DNA from: Eretmocerus hayati
Lineage: Eukaryota; Arthropoda; Insecta; Hymenoptera; Aphelinidae
DNA length: 64,000 nt
Direction: 5' to 3'
Assembly (NCBI GenBank): GCA_029851415.1
Contig: CM056743.1
Coordinates: 98,058,501 to 98,122,500 of the forward strand
The notes below the pieces were generated by a model that was given only the letters and a program-made list of their open reading frames with translations, had not been told where the DNA came from and did no database searches. Numbering within the stretch: position 1 is the first letter of the stretch; each line of letters starts with the position of its first letter. The position numbers and the translations under genes are program-made. Positions 35,840 through 46,848 of this stretch are shown here, in pieces.

Positions 35840-37363
35840 CTACCCACCAAGTTTAGCAAAATTGTGAAGCACAATACAGGCCGTTATCACCTTCACAACA
35901 TTTTTGGGTTTGTAGTGCAACATTCGTTCCTTATTGATGCATCTCCACCGCCCTTTCAGCTGTCCAAAAAGTTGTTCAACCTTGCACCTATTATGTGTAA
36001 GCATGTCATTAAACGCTTTTTCTGCGTCGGTCTGGGGATTCGCAATAGGGCTGAATATCACAGGTGAATCTGTGTAACCAGCATCAGCTGCAAGAGAAAT
36101 CAATTGCTGTTTTTATGAACTGATCATGAATCAAGCAACTGTGCAATGAATCAGTTTTGTGCCATACCCAGGAGGTAGTAATGTTTCTCTTGTCTAGAGA
36201 TTCGTGGATGAAGCCGAGTTCTTTGCATAATTTCTCGCGCTTTACTATTTTTCCAGAGAAACGGATCAGCGTTGGACCCCGGAAGAGGCTTGAAGCTAAG
36301 CACCAAGTAATCAGGATCGCAAACCTGATGAAGAAATAATTCGGTAACGTGATTTATCCTACATGATTTTGCAAGTGAAATTCAGGAAGCTATGACAGTT
36401 GGTCTCACCACTTCGCATGAAATACAATGACAGCCATGGCGATGATTGTAGTAAGCTTCTTCTTCGGAGCAAGGTCGTGATAGGTGGACGAGCGTTACAT
36501 CAATAAACCCCAAGGTTCCTTCGCTAGCTCCGGATTGTCTGCATCTGGCAATAAATGAAAGGCATTGGCATTAAACTGCCACTATCTAATATGCGAAGTA
36601 CATTATCGTGTAATACCTAGACTCAATAGCAGCTCTTCTTTCTCGAGATTTGGGGAAATTGATGAACTTCTCTGAATGTTTTATTGAAGCATCAGTGACT
36701 TTGTTGATTATCCCGCTAATTGTAGCCTGAGCACAAGGGTGTTTATAATCCTTGCTCAATCCAGTTTGATAAGGTCCTCGACCGAAGAATCACAAGCCGA
36801 TAAACACTCGCAAGTGTCCGGGAATGGCACCGATACTATGGCTCTTTGGCGCGACATCCTCATAGAGCAAATCAACTAACTTCTCGGTCAAATGAGGATT
36901 CAATCTAGAATACATAGAAATAGAATCCATAACAAATCCTAATTCACTGATAACGAGCCGGGTCATTTAGAATTTTTGAAGGAACACCTAACGTTCATGG
37001 ATCCAGTTTGATCTTTTAATAGAGGAGAAATATTTCTAAACATCGAGAGAACCTACGTGGAACCCACCTGTAGGTATCGGTGAATTGATTCTCTTCCAGG
37101 AGCCATGGGTTAGAAATGTCCCTCAGAACTAATTTGAGGAGACTCTCTTTATGTAGCTGCCTCTTTCTCTGCTCGCGCAATCTCTCCGCCTCGAGTTCTT
37201 GCAATCGAATCAATCGTTGTGTAAGGTTTTGTTGCTGGTGTTGCTGTTGCTGTTGAGATATGCGCTGCTGTGTCTGCAGCGCAGAAAAAAGTGCCCTCCT
37301 TCCTCTCGTATAAAGGATCAGATGTTGAAGGACCATTATTGCGATCGGCAAATGAACAACCAC
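35840..37363 (-). pseudogene. PIF/Harbinger transposase (HARBI1-like), five exons, one in-frame stop
   Basis: DDE-type nuclease of a PIF/Harbinger DNA transposon. Exons on the minus strand: A 37363-37068 (poly-Gln stretch, then LRDISNPWLLEENQF; donor CAG/GTGGGT); B about 36980-36617 (LNPHLTEKLVDLLYEDVA, CAQATISGIINKV); C 36544-36409 (GFIDVTLVHL with the first Asp; YYNHRHGCHC); D 36324-36168 (VCDPDYLVLSFKPLPGSNAD with the second Asp); E 36087-35840 (ADAGY, then the Glu in VEQLFGQLKGRW, and LHN near the end). Donors and acceptors at B-C, C-D and D-E are good, and joining D to E completes the conserved LL-x-DAGY block. A TGA (36792-36790) interrupts exon B, and the A-B junction is not clean. The partner Myb-like protein is not found next to it. 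Confidence 0.8.
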
Positions 37364-38739
37364 GTGGCTACCACATTTCTCAACTCCGAACAGTCAGTTT
37401 CAGGAATTCCCTTAACCAAATTCAGATACTGAAAGATAATGTGAGTAACTATCATTACCTAATGAGTAGTGAGAGAATGAAACTTAATTCCGCGCAAGAC
37501 TATAGGTAGACGTACTGATTCATTTTCCAAATGTTATAAAAAATCGTGCATGCAGGACAATCATGAAATTTGATTTCTATACACTCGTGTAAAAGTGTAC
37601 TCTGCGCACAGTTTGTCGACTTTTACTGCGAGTTTATCGAAAAGTATAATTCGATAAATGGGAGCAGAACCTATTCTTCGCATCCTCGTGATGATTTCGA
37701 CCATCGCCTGCGGCTTGGGCCGCAAACCCACCTGTGGGTGTGCCTTCATGTGACTATTTAATTCTTCGCCCGCGGCTTGGACTTAAGAAAGTCACTTCAG
37801 GTGCGAAAAGCATGATTCTAAGGTATGTATTATAACATGCAAATTCAGCGACCAAGAATTGCATCGGTCGTTGTGGTCACTTTCAACCAAAACTCTGCGT
37901 ATCACAGAATAAGCCGATGTAGTGGTTTTTTTAGTTTTATAGAAAGTGATGAGGATTATCCCAAATATTTTTGCAAATCCTTCAAGATATTAAATGAATC
38001 ACAACATACTGACAAGGTATAAGTACTTCGTGTTCTAAAAACGATTCTATATATTGATCGAGGATCGTAAATCATTTAGTATGTAATAAACTTCACCTCT
38101 TAGCTATCCCTTGTGCTCGGGCAAAATTACAGTGTTTTGGGTGTTTGTGGAGTATTCCCCTAACAATTTTGGAGATTATACATTAAAGAAAGTAACAACC
38201 TTTAACTTACAAATTTTAATGAATGATTGTGAAAATTTTTGGAAGCTACGATGACCATCCACCCAACTTCGTGTGCTCAATAATTTCCTAAATTTTTCGT
38301 TTCAACTTGACTTTCAATATTGGGTGAATGCCGTGCAATTAAGTAGGGCTGCTTCATCTATCTATTCATTACTGATCTTTACATATCTGTTATTAGATGT
38401 GATATTAAATGAGGGATGAGAGAGAGAGAAAGAAATAGAGAGAGATATCTGCTTGTTCGCAGATATCAAGTGCATGGTAGGCACGACGGCGCGTCGGTCA
38501 CACTGTTAAGTACGTATAAAATTGGAGAATCACCCAAGTTCCCCTTTCAGTTTCACCCAAAAATTACAATTTGCTTCTCTATTCAGGGTGGGATCTCTCG
38601 TCATGCGGCGTGCGACTATATTAAAACCCTCATAAAGATCGAGAAAAAAATCCACTTAGTCATTATCAGCGTATGTTTTGGTGTCTTTTCGGCGCTATAA
38701 TTGGTATATAAATAGAGGTTGACTCTCAAAATTTCTCTA
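37364..38739. other. No gene supported
   Basis: Includes a GC-rich patch near 37700 with inverted character (gcggcttgggccgcaaaccc, cccgcggcttgg) and a purine-rich (GA) simple repeat at ~38412-38445. No domain is recognised. Confidence 0.4.
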
Positions 38740-40745
38740 CGGAAAAAATATGAGTCGCTCCTGTGCCTTATGGTTTTTCTCTGTTTGGTTCGTTATGTAT
38801 GAAACATACTGCGGCGGGTCTCGTTGGAGCTTTGCCCGAGAAAATATATCAAAGAACATAGTATTGGGCATCGAATTCCACAGCTACAAGGACCAGAACA
38901 CCACTTTTTTAGTGCACGGCGAGTACGTACATTTTGTGGAGCAGTTTTGCAATCAATTTCCCTCGTTTGATCCCCCCTAATACAAGTGAAATTGCCTCGC
39001 TCCCAAGATTTTCTGCGCCAACTGTTTGTCAAAATTCATCGCCCGGCGCAACTTCTCTATACCCTAGTGTACCAAAAAAATTTATTTATTGACTTTGTAC
39101 GCGACTTCTCCGGAAAAATCTAATTTTGCAGAGTTTTTCTGGTCAGTTCTATGCCCAACTAGTGCGGACCTCACATGCAAGGTTGCAGAGGTCGCAACGG
39201 CTTTTTCGCAAGTACTCGATGGTCAGATGGAAAAATCGGAAACCTTAAGACTGTAGCTCAGACTGTTTGGCCGTAAGACCGATGAAAATGTCAGGAGTTT
39301 CTAGCCCACCTCGTTTCACGTTAGTTCCGTGTCCTGTTATCGCTACCTTCGTGTTGTCTCCGTGGAATTTATGAGTGATGAAAAATATACTCGTACCCGA
39401 GCTGATTTACAATTTGTATCTTTCGAAAAGTGAGAAGCTTCACCATCTTATAACCTTCAGAAATGAGATTTGAGGGTAGAACTTTTTTCCACCATAAGTT
39501 TCAAAGTTTCCGCGGAACCAGTCATGTAGCCATTTATTTGTTTGATCACTAGATTTACTTAATTTTTTGCAATCTCGGCGATTATGCCAAGAAAACTTTT
39601 CTTCTTCATTGACATTATCCAAGTCTCTTTTTATCTAAGCAAACCAGAAAATGTCCAAGAAATCATCAAGAGTTGCATAATGTATGTACGAAACTACCTG
39701 GTAATCTATAATCAATGCGACTCTGAATGATTTTATATACATTTTCTGGTTTACTCAGAAAAAATGAGATTCGGATGAAAACTCAATGAAGACAAACAGT
39801 TTTGCGAGCATTATTTTCAAAAATGAGACAATTCACTTCATCAAGTTTTGAAGCAACTCTGCTGATTTTATGCACGATGTGATTTTCGATGCAATCAAAG
39901 ATCGAATCACTTTTTTCGAAATCGTTTTGCGATATCAAAATGAGTATGGAACAAGGTATAACAAACTATCGGTCCACCGAGAATGCGTATAAGAGTAGTT
40001 CCGTTCCAACATCAATATTTGGAGCCCGAAAATGTATATAACACCAAATCCCACTTCGGGAGGTTGTGACATGTATTTTTTGACATTTTTGAACATATAC
40101 CGTAGAATATAACTCGCGCACGGATTTAAACACTTGTAATCATTGGTACCATAGAGATATTACGCATAATACGCTATAGCGTCGTACGGAACCTGGCATT
40201 TTGAGCTGCATACGGAAACCTGACAGTTGACACGAAAATTGATCTCACGGCCGAACGATTCAAGTTACAGTCTTGAGATTTTGGGGTTTCCATGAGGCCA
40301 TCAGATACTTTTAAAAAAATGACTACGGCCTCCGTAATCTCGCGTTTAAGGGTCGCATTAGTACCACACAGAACTGAACAAAACATTAAGCAAAAGTATA
40401 TTTTCACGGAAAAGTACTCCCCGAAGTGTGAAAATCAATTTTTTTTCCAAAACTCAGAGGCCTGGAGAAGTTTCGCCTAACGATTTCCTACAAGAATAAA
40501 TTGGTGCGGAATGGCCTGAAAAGAGGCGAATTCATTCTTATCGAGGACAAGCGAGGAAGTAAAATTTTGAGTAAGATTGCGCAACAAAATGTATGTACTC
40601 GTAATGCACACAGAAAGTGGTCTTTGGGCTCTTATAGCAGTGGCATTTGGTGCTTGATAGCGTTATACTTGATGTATCTGCCCGCCTGAAACAAGCCCGG
40701 CCGCGATGCTTCACACTCACAAATGTCAAAAAAATGAGAAACCAC
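38740..40745. mobile_element. Long inverted-repeat (fold-back) element with ~560-bp diverged arms
   Basis: 38740-39310 matches the reverse complement of 40190-40745 at moderate identity. For example, gagtacgtacattttgtgga (~38922) pairs with the region near 40590 (caaaatgtatgtactcg), and aaaccttaagactgtagctc (~39240) pairs with the region near 40270. Position sums of matched blocks stay close to 79,500, so the two arms are co-linear. The spacer (39310-40190) is AT-rich. The parallel open frames on the two arms are due to this duplication and are not genes. Divergence of the arms implies an old element. Confidence 0.6.
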
Positions 40746-41053
40746 AGCGCACGGAACTGACATATTTTGGCCCCTTTCTTTTATGATAATTTTTTTTGCC
40801 ACCCTGGATCGGCAAACTAATTATTGCGCCCAAAAGAGCACTGAAATACGTCATATATGACCTGTACGAATTTTTTCCCAAGCGTTTTAGGGGTTCGTTC
40901 AAGCAGGCACACATTATTTCAAAGTTTCCATGGAACTACTCATATTATTGAAAATTCAAGCACGGCTGAGTCAAGTTTTTTCAAAAGTATACAATCAACT
41001 TTCTGCAAAGTTTATAAATCCTTGCGGGAAGGAAAAGAGATGTTTTTCATTAA

Positions 41054-41272
41054 CCCTTTAGCGCCCACAGTATCGGACATGGTTTTTCTTTTGTGTGCTC
41101 CCAAAAACTATGTACGCGTTATCAGGGTCTCGGGACGTCACTTACAATTAGTTTTGGCTTAAAAGAAAGTAATTGCCGTGTTCAATTCGGCAAAATTACT
41201 GTAATATCGCCATGGAGCTTGGTAATCTAGATTTTAAGTGTCGGTCCCACAGGACCCTTGGGCGCTAGAGGG
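41054..41272. mobile_element. 219-bp piggyBac-type MITE
   Basis: TTAA flanks both ends (41050-41053 and 41273-41276). The termini are CCCTTTAGCGCCCA and, inverted, CCCTCTAGCGCCCA. A TTAA duplication with CCC termini is diagnostic of piggyBac-like elements. No coding capacity. Confidence 0.8.
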
Positions 41273-41274
41273 TT

Positions 41275-42600
41275 AAGGGGAGGTCACGGAGGGCTGAAAA
41301 GTTGGATAAGTATTTTTTTTTGATCTAATAACGATGGCGGAATCAGTTTTTCAAAAAAAAAACACATTTTCGACCATTCTTATCCACTGGTTTGCGCCCA
41401 CTTCTCCCGATCGCCTAACCCGTACGACATTTTGTTCAAAATCATGAAAAGTATCCCCAAAAAAAGGTACAGACCAGTCCATTAAATTCTGTGCGACTAC
41501 ATAAATTTTTTCGGGTTAAAAATCTGAATTTTCTTGCTAATATGCCTCAGAACTAGAAAAAATTGATAATTTCAAAACATCACAAGAATACTTATTTCAA
41601 GAATCAAGAAAAAATATCACCAGAAACTAATATAATTATGCTAAGATAAGTTACAAAGATAAGTTGGCTGATTTTTCAACCCTTGGTCACTGTATTAGAG
41701 AATCGATTGAAATTTGAGTGACAAGCATATACCTCACGTAAAAAATTTCACAAGAATCGATTGGTGAAGTCAGAACTGCGATATCTCTTTCAGTTTCTGA
41801 TTCATGAATGTATTTCACATGCACGTCATTCCTACTTCAGTGAGTATTGATTGGACCAAGATTTTGATTGTTGCATCCGAATGATTGAGAATTCCGTCTA
41901 TGATTTCTTTTAACCATATGCTTTCGCGACGCGTACTTGAACCAATATCTTCAATAACCAACTTACAGAACTAATATGGCGGCATTATGTGAAAGCAATA
42001 TATATTGCTTTCACATAATGCCGCCATATTAGTTCTGTAAGTTTTAGATGCAATCATTGAAATTTCGTTCACATCAATATTCGTTGGGATGGAAATGATG
42101 TTCTTGTGGAAATCCGTTTATAAAACAGAAGCTAATTGAGATGTAACAACTTAGACTCCACCAATAGATTCCTGAGAAATCCCAGGTCAGGTATGTGCTT
42201 GCCATACGAGTTATTTCACTATCTTTTAACAGCATTTTTGTTCACTCATTTAATGTAATGTTTCTATCTGAACAAGAAAGTATTCTTGTGATTTCTCGAA
42301 ATTATCGATATTATTTTAGTATTGAGGTATTTTAGCAAGAAAATTCAGATTTTTGCCTCCAATTAATGTATCTAGTCGCCTAGAATTTGATAGATCGATC
42401 TGCACATTTTTTGGGGGGTATTTTCTATGGTTTCGAACAAAATGTCGAATGGGTTTGGCGATCGGGCGAAGGGGCCGAAAACCAGTGGACAAAATCGGAC
42501 GAAAAATTTTTTTTTGGAAAACTGAGTACGCCATCGTTTCTAGATTGAGAAAATACATATGAAGCCAGAACTTCAGCCCTCCATGATTTTTCAGACCAGA
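41275..42600. mobile_element. Fold-back element with ~320-bp arms
   Basis: 41275-41600 matches the reverse complement of 42275-42600. Examples are ggagggctgaaaagttgg versus the inverse of ccagaacttcagccctcc, cccgatcgcctaacccgt versus gggtttggcgatcggg, and aatctgaattttcttgct versus agcaagaaaattcagatt. Matched positions sum to about 83,875 throughout. A perfect short palindrome (41960-42043) lies near the middle. The open frames at 42316-42696 fall within the right arm. Confidence 0.65.
41960..42043. repeat. Perfect 84-bp palindrome, no spacer
   Basis: Two 42-base arms are exact reverse complements with the centre between 42001 and 42002 (gcaatat/atattgc). The ends are aacttacagaac and gttctgtaagtt. 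I checked each 10-base block and found no mismatch. It could be a tiny fold-back element or an assembly hairpin artefact. Confidence 0.9.
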
Positions 42601-42854
42601 CTCCAGAATTTGGGTGGGACCTCGTCTTAAATTCCAATCAAAACTCTGTCTTAGCTGAGCTGCAACTCGAAAAATACATTCATCTCGAAAATGCAATATA
42701 AAACGTTAAGTTAGTCGTCATTGTTCACACGTATGTATGTACATACGTATCAATCAGGGTTTCATCAGTTATCAACTTTAGAAAGTTGGTAGCAGCAGAC
42801 GACGATTAGGGAGAAGTGTTGACAATTGAAGATCGAACTTGGACGGCAAAGTTA

Positions 42855-43329
42855 CACTGAGAGCGGGATTCGGTAGGCAGAACCGGGGAACCAGGTAGAA
42901 TCTACCGTGCTCTGCCGAGTGAGCAAGGCAATATGCCGCGTTGTCTTCTGCTCTGCTCTTTCAAAGCCTCCATACAGTGCAATAGTGCACTGAAAACGTC
43001 CACAAATCTCATAAAGGAAGCCCGAAGCTTACAAGATTCTTTGAATGTAATAAGAGCCCGGTTGCTATAATCGTACACGAGTTAGAACACGTTTGATTGC
43101 AAGACGCCAAGCTGATCAACGCCGCGCCGACTCGCAAAGTTATATAGATATACTGCCCTACATTTCATATCAACGGGTGGCTTCCGGGTATTTGTTTACC
43201 GCGTTTCGAGTAGCTAGAGCCGGGCGTTTGGTAGATTCTACCGAAGTTTCGGTTCGACCTACCGAGCAGCACTTGAGTAGATAGTGCCGTGCTCGCCAAA
43301 GTTCTTTCTACCAAATTCCGCTCTCAGTG
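42855..43329. mobile_element. 475-bp MITE with TA duplication (Tc1/mariner-like)
   Basis: Left end CACTGAGAGCGGGATTCGGT matches the reverse complement of the right end (CACTGAGAGCGGAATTTGGT), continuing with GTAG. Further inverted similarity includes ggtagaatctacc. TA flanks each end (42853-42854 and 43330-43331). No coding capacity. TA duplication suggests the Tc1/mariner group, but this is the only evidence. Confidence 0.65.
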
Positions 43330-43450
43330 TAGGGCACTGGTTGGGTTTGGGTAGCTTCTCTTAGGTCAAGTGATTTTAACGAGAAAACATTCACCAGTCG
43401 CAGCAAATATCGGGATAATATCACTATTTGAGTACATTGAGTAGTCTTAT

Positions 43451-43873
43451 ATGCTGATGAAAATTTGCATCCTTTTTGGACTGTCAATAGTTGTATTCAA
43501 AATGTTCAATCTCACACAAGAAAAAAATGTTATTGCCTTCATGATTGAACACTCTGAAGTAGGAAAAGGACATCAGACGAGTCTAGGTCCAAATGGAGAA
43601 ATCTTGTACAGACAATTACTTGATCGATTGCTCGCAGATGTAAATTGTGCTGGACCACCGATGACATTGGAGCAATTGAGGAATGTCTGTATGGCCCATT
43701 TCTGCCAGTACAATGTGGAATTAAATAAGTCTTGGATGCGTATCATTAGAACCATCGGTATATCGCACACGGTAGAGGGTCCAATACTTGACCAGCAGTC
43801 GGCTACGCAAGAATCTCGTGTTTACCGACAACGGGTAGTTCTCGATCGGCACGACACTCTCCCCGGGATATAA
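43451..43873 (+). pseudogene. Possible Myb/SANT-like DNA-binding fragment
   Basis: A 140-codon open frame. Its middle (VIAFMIEHSEVGKG ... LLADVNCAGPPMTLEQLRN) resembles the Myb/SANT-like domain (zeste/FSBP type) common in insect transposon-associated proteins, with FM, LN/VN-x-GPP and the T-x-EQ block in the expected order. Typical Trp residues are missing, so it would be decayed or only distantly related. It starts with a hydrophobic stretch (ICILFGLSIVVF) that does not belong to that domain. It lies directly upstream of env and could alternatively be part of the LTR element. Function not established. Confidence 0.3.
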
Positions 43874-43906
43874 CGTCACTCACCCGTAACGCAACTTCAA
43901 TAAAGA

Positions 43907-43919
43907 ATTCTCATTGCAG
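43907..43919 (+). promoter_or_regulatory. Candidate env splice acceptor
   Basis: The pyrimidine-rich run and AG (attctcattgcag) lie 25 bp upstream of the env open frame. It would pair with the leader donor at 21686 to give a subgenomic env RNA. Inferred from consensus only. Confidence 0.35.
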
Positions 43920-43944
43920 GATTGCGGGTTATAGGGATGGAGAT

Positions 43945-45833
43945 ATGGAGACACGTCCGATACATCAAAATCCGGGTCTAATCACGGAAAAGCTGGAACG
44001 GTTATACACATCCAGAGTATCGTGGAAAGTCGTGCAGAAAATTGACTTACAACCGTACCTCTCACACGGACTCAATCTTAATTCTACGTTTATGGAGCTC
44101 AAAAACAAATGTGACGAACTATTCAAAAAGTGGCAGCTCTTAGCATGCCCTCACGAGGAAGAAATTCAATTACTAGGAGCAAGGATGCAAGAGACGCAAA
44201 GAAGCGTGAATAGATTGGCGGAAATGATACAGGGTACAACGCCAAGCACCACGCGGAGCAGAGCAAAACGATCTTGGTTCCCAATCATCGGGAAAATCGA
44301 CAAAATTTTGTTCGTTCCTAGACAAGGACTCTGAAATTGAGCTTAAGGATCTAATCCAGCAAAATGATAACCACACAGGTCAGCTTGCAAGTCTGATAGC
44401 TAACCAAACCGAAATTATATACAACCAGTTCGGAGACGTCCAGAACGAGCTGGGAAAGCTAGATGCAATGGTAACAAGCTAAGCCAGGCGGAGAAGCGCG
44501 AGGACGATTTCAGGGACTTATTCATAGCCTTGGAGACATACAGTGGATGCGTCACGCAATACGAACTAGACACAGAATCAATAACTAACGCGGTAATGTT
44601 TGCATACAGAGGTATGTCGCACTCACGCTTCATGCCACCAGCGGTATTCGAAAAAACAAAGTCAACTATCGCGCAAACCATGTTAGACGCCAAGTTCCCG
44701 GAGACAGACGGAGCGGAATCTTTCCTGGATATCTTAGGGATAGCGAGCTTATCAATCCGGTTCACGTTCCCATACCTTATTTACTATGTCCAATTCCCAT
44801 TATTAAGTCATACTGAGTACGACCTCTATAAGGCTACCCCTATCCCGGTCAAACAGAGTAATAGCTCGATATTTGTATACATATGGCCCGACGCAGAGTA
44901 CGCGGCGTTAAACACGGAAACGGGAAGCTATATACCAATCGCAACGGAAACTTTGAGCAAATGCAAACGCCTTAAGAAGAATTACGTTTGTCAGGATACA
45001 GAGCCAGTCAGAAACATAGACGAATCTTCACCATGCGAAATCAAACTCATCGCCGGGAGGAAAGTCAGTAACCTATCTAATTGCGAATTCAAAGTAGCAA
45101 AATTGCAGGAAACATTCTGGGCGAAACTCCAAAGGGAGAATACGTGGGTTTATTCAACGAAAGAGTCCGAAAAGATGTATATCAATTGCGAGCAAGGCAC
45201 GAATCGAAAGTTGACGTTACAGGGCATGGGCACGCTTCGGCTGTTCCCAGGCTGTTGGGCTAGGACAGAAAACGTAAGATTAGTGGCATCACGCCAAATC
45301 ACGACATTTTCAGAGACCAGCCTATTCAATGGAACCCAAATAGACCTATCGTCGATGCTCCACGGGAACGAGGCGCATGAAGTAGGCAACCCGGCAGTAG
45401 AATTAGAAATGGTACCAAACATCCGACTCCGCGGCAAATCGGCCGTGAGATCCCTAGAGAAAGGAGAAAACCTGAAAGAAATTATTAACAAGGCACGAGG
45501 AATGAGTCAACTCAGAGTTATGTCTAAGAAGTTCGAGGCTTTACAAAATACATTAACGCTTACGGGAGACACGGTATGCCTCATTGCAGTGGTAGCATTC
45601 GTAGCATGAAAGGTCCTTTGCCAGGGGGGGGGTTCCCTTGTCTAATCACTGGTAGATCAGTTTCAGATAAGAGGACATGCAAACGAAAGACGGACGAACC
45701 AGCAGTCGAATGGTCGAAACAACCAGAGTGCATTACTATTCAACCCGTTACTTACACAGTTCAACCAGGAGAAAGAAGCACGGGACTCACGAACCCGGAT
45801 CAATTCGCAATCGTAAAAAGACCAATGGGTTAA
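43945..45833 (+). pseudogene. Envelope-like gene of the 25.8 kb element (baculovirus F-like, frameshifted)
   Basis: Surface glycoprotein of errantivirus type; related proteins mediate membrane fusion. The first frame (43945-44334) carries a basic cleavage-type motif RAKR followed by a hydrophobic fusion-peptide-like segment (WFPIIGKIDKILF). The frame then shifts near 44312, shifts back near 44480-44500, and stays open as a 359-codon frame (44530-45609) with paired Cys residues. It ends in a hydrophobic stretch (VCLIAVVAFVA). Another shift at a G-rich run near 45627 leads into a polar tail (to 45833). The order of blocks matches the env of the second element (59,210-61,236), which shares sequence similarity. 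Three breaks make this copy non-functional as it stands. Confidence 0.78.
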
Positions 45834-45852
45834 CCAATGCTCCCAACCCAAG

Positions 45853-46247
45853 GAATGAGCGGAAGTTCCCACTCTTTGAATAATATATAACCAACTGAAG
45901 GAATATACGATGATGATGATGGAAGGAGCGGAAGCTCCCACCCTTTGGATGATATATAACCAGCTGATGAAATGAATATTGATAGTAATGGAAGAAACGG
46001 AAGCTCCTACTCTTTGGATGATATATCACCAGCGGATAAGATTCATGTTGATAATAAAGAATGACCCCCGGAATTCAACCCATAACTACGCATAAAGAAA
46101 AAAAGATAGAATTTTTTGGAAGGAACTTACCTTAATGTTATAATTTGTAGGAAGAAATCGAGAGAGACTTGAAAAAGAGATGGAATTCCACAAATACGAA
46201 GATGATGACTATTTTTTGTCATATTAATGTATAAATTGTACTTTATT
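45853..46247 (+). repeat. 395-bp post-env segment, second copy inside the other element's pol
   Basis: Almost identical to 54098-54491 in the same orientation, from gaatgagcggaagttccc to gtataa(a)ttgtactttatt. It starts with three ~70-bp internal repeats (ggaagttcccactctttg near 45861, 45930, 45999). In this element it lies in its probable native place, between env and the 3' LTR. Confidence 0.85.
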
Positions 46248-46359
46248 TTCGGGTCTAGAGATATGTAAGATAACGTTTAAACTCAAGGGATATACATACT
46301 AAGAAATGTTTTCACGTTGTAATGATTGCTCCGGAGAGCAAAAACTCGGCCAACGGACG

Positions 46360-46844
46360 TGTTACGGGACTAGGTCCGTAACGATTCATTGACCGGTATA
46401 GAATGTGCAGGCTTCAGGTACGTCATGAGTGACCTCAAGCGAGAGGCGGACATTGGCCTCGAGCTGACTCACGTACGCCCGCACTCGACTCACGAGGCAT
46501 CAGCATAAAAGCAAGAGAGGATATGGATTGCAGCAGAATATAAATACGGAACAAAGGCCTGAACAGGGGCTTCTAGAGTCTCAGTCGATTACGAATCGTT
46601 GATCGGACCACATCGCGGTAAACGCATTTAAGACGAGTATTCGCAGCCAGTGTTGGCCTCGTCGTATCGTAGAATCAGTAGAGTCACGAGCTATAGTCTC
46701 TCTCGGGATTGTATTATTTATTGAATAAACACCGATTGCATTCTACCACTTGTCTTCTGGATCATTGACCGAACCTTTACACAACCTCCAGCTGCGTCCA
46801 GGAGCTCAGCGGAGAACGGATTGAAGGACCCTTAACACGTAACA
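46360..46844 (+). repeat. 3' LTR, 485 bp
   Basis: Full-length match to 21031-21515 with about nine substitutions and no indels that I can see. It is preceded by a non-polypurine 13-mer CGGCCAACGGACG and followed by the CAAC duplication. Confidence 0.92.
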
Positions 46845-46848
46845 CAAC
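46845..46848. repeat. CAAC target duplication, 3' side
   Basis: Directly follows the 3' LTR and matches 21027-21030. Confidence 0.7.

Larger units (their letters stand above)
21031..46844 (+). mobile_element. 25.8 kb Gypsy-class LTR element with gag and env but no recognisable pol
   Basis: Two 485-bp direct LTRs (21031-21515, 46360-46844) start TGTTAC and end GTAACA, and differ at about nine positions (~98% identity). CAAC lies directly outside each LTR (21027-21030, 46845-46848), so the pair marks one insertion. A primer site complementary to tRNA-Gly follows the 5' LTR. A broken gag (22166-24714) and a broken env (43945-45833) lie in the expected places. Between them are 19 kb of tandem repeats, fold-back elements, MITEs and a Harbinger gene, with no RT or integrase. 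I infer either deletion and replacement of pol, or repeated later insertions into the pol region of a once normal element. Confidence 0.85.

Noticed and set aside
37364..37760. GC-rich inverted patch near 37700 as a Harbinger TIR
   Set aside because: No matching inverted copy on the other side of the transposase gene and no TWA duplication found.
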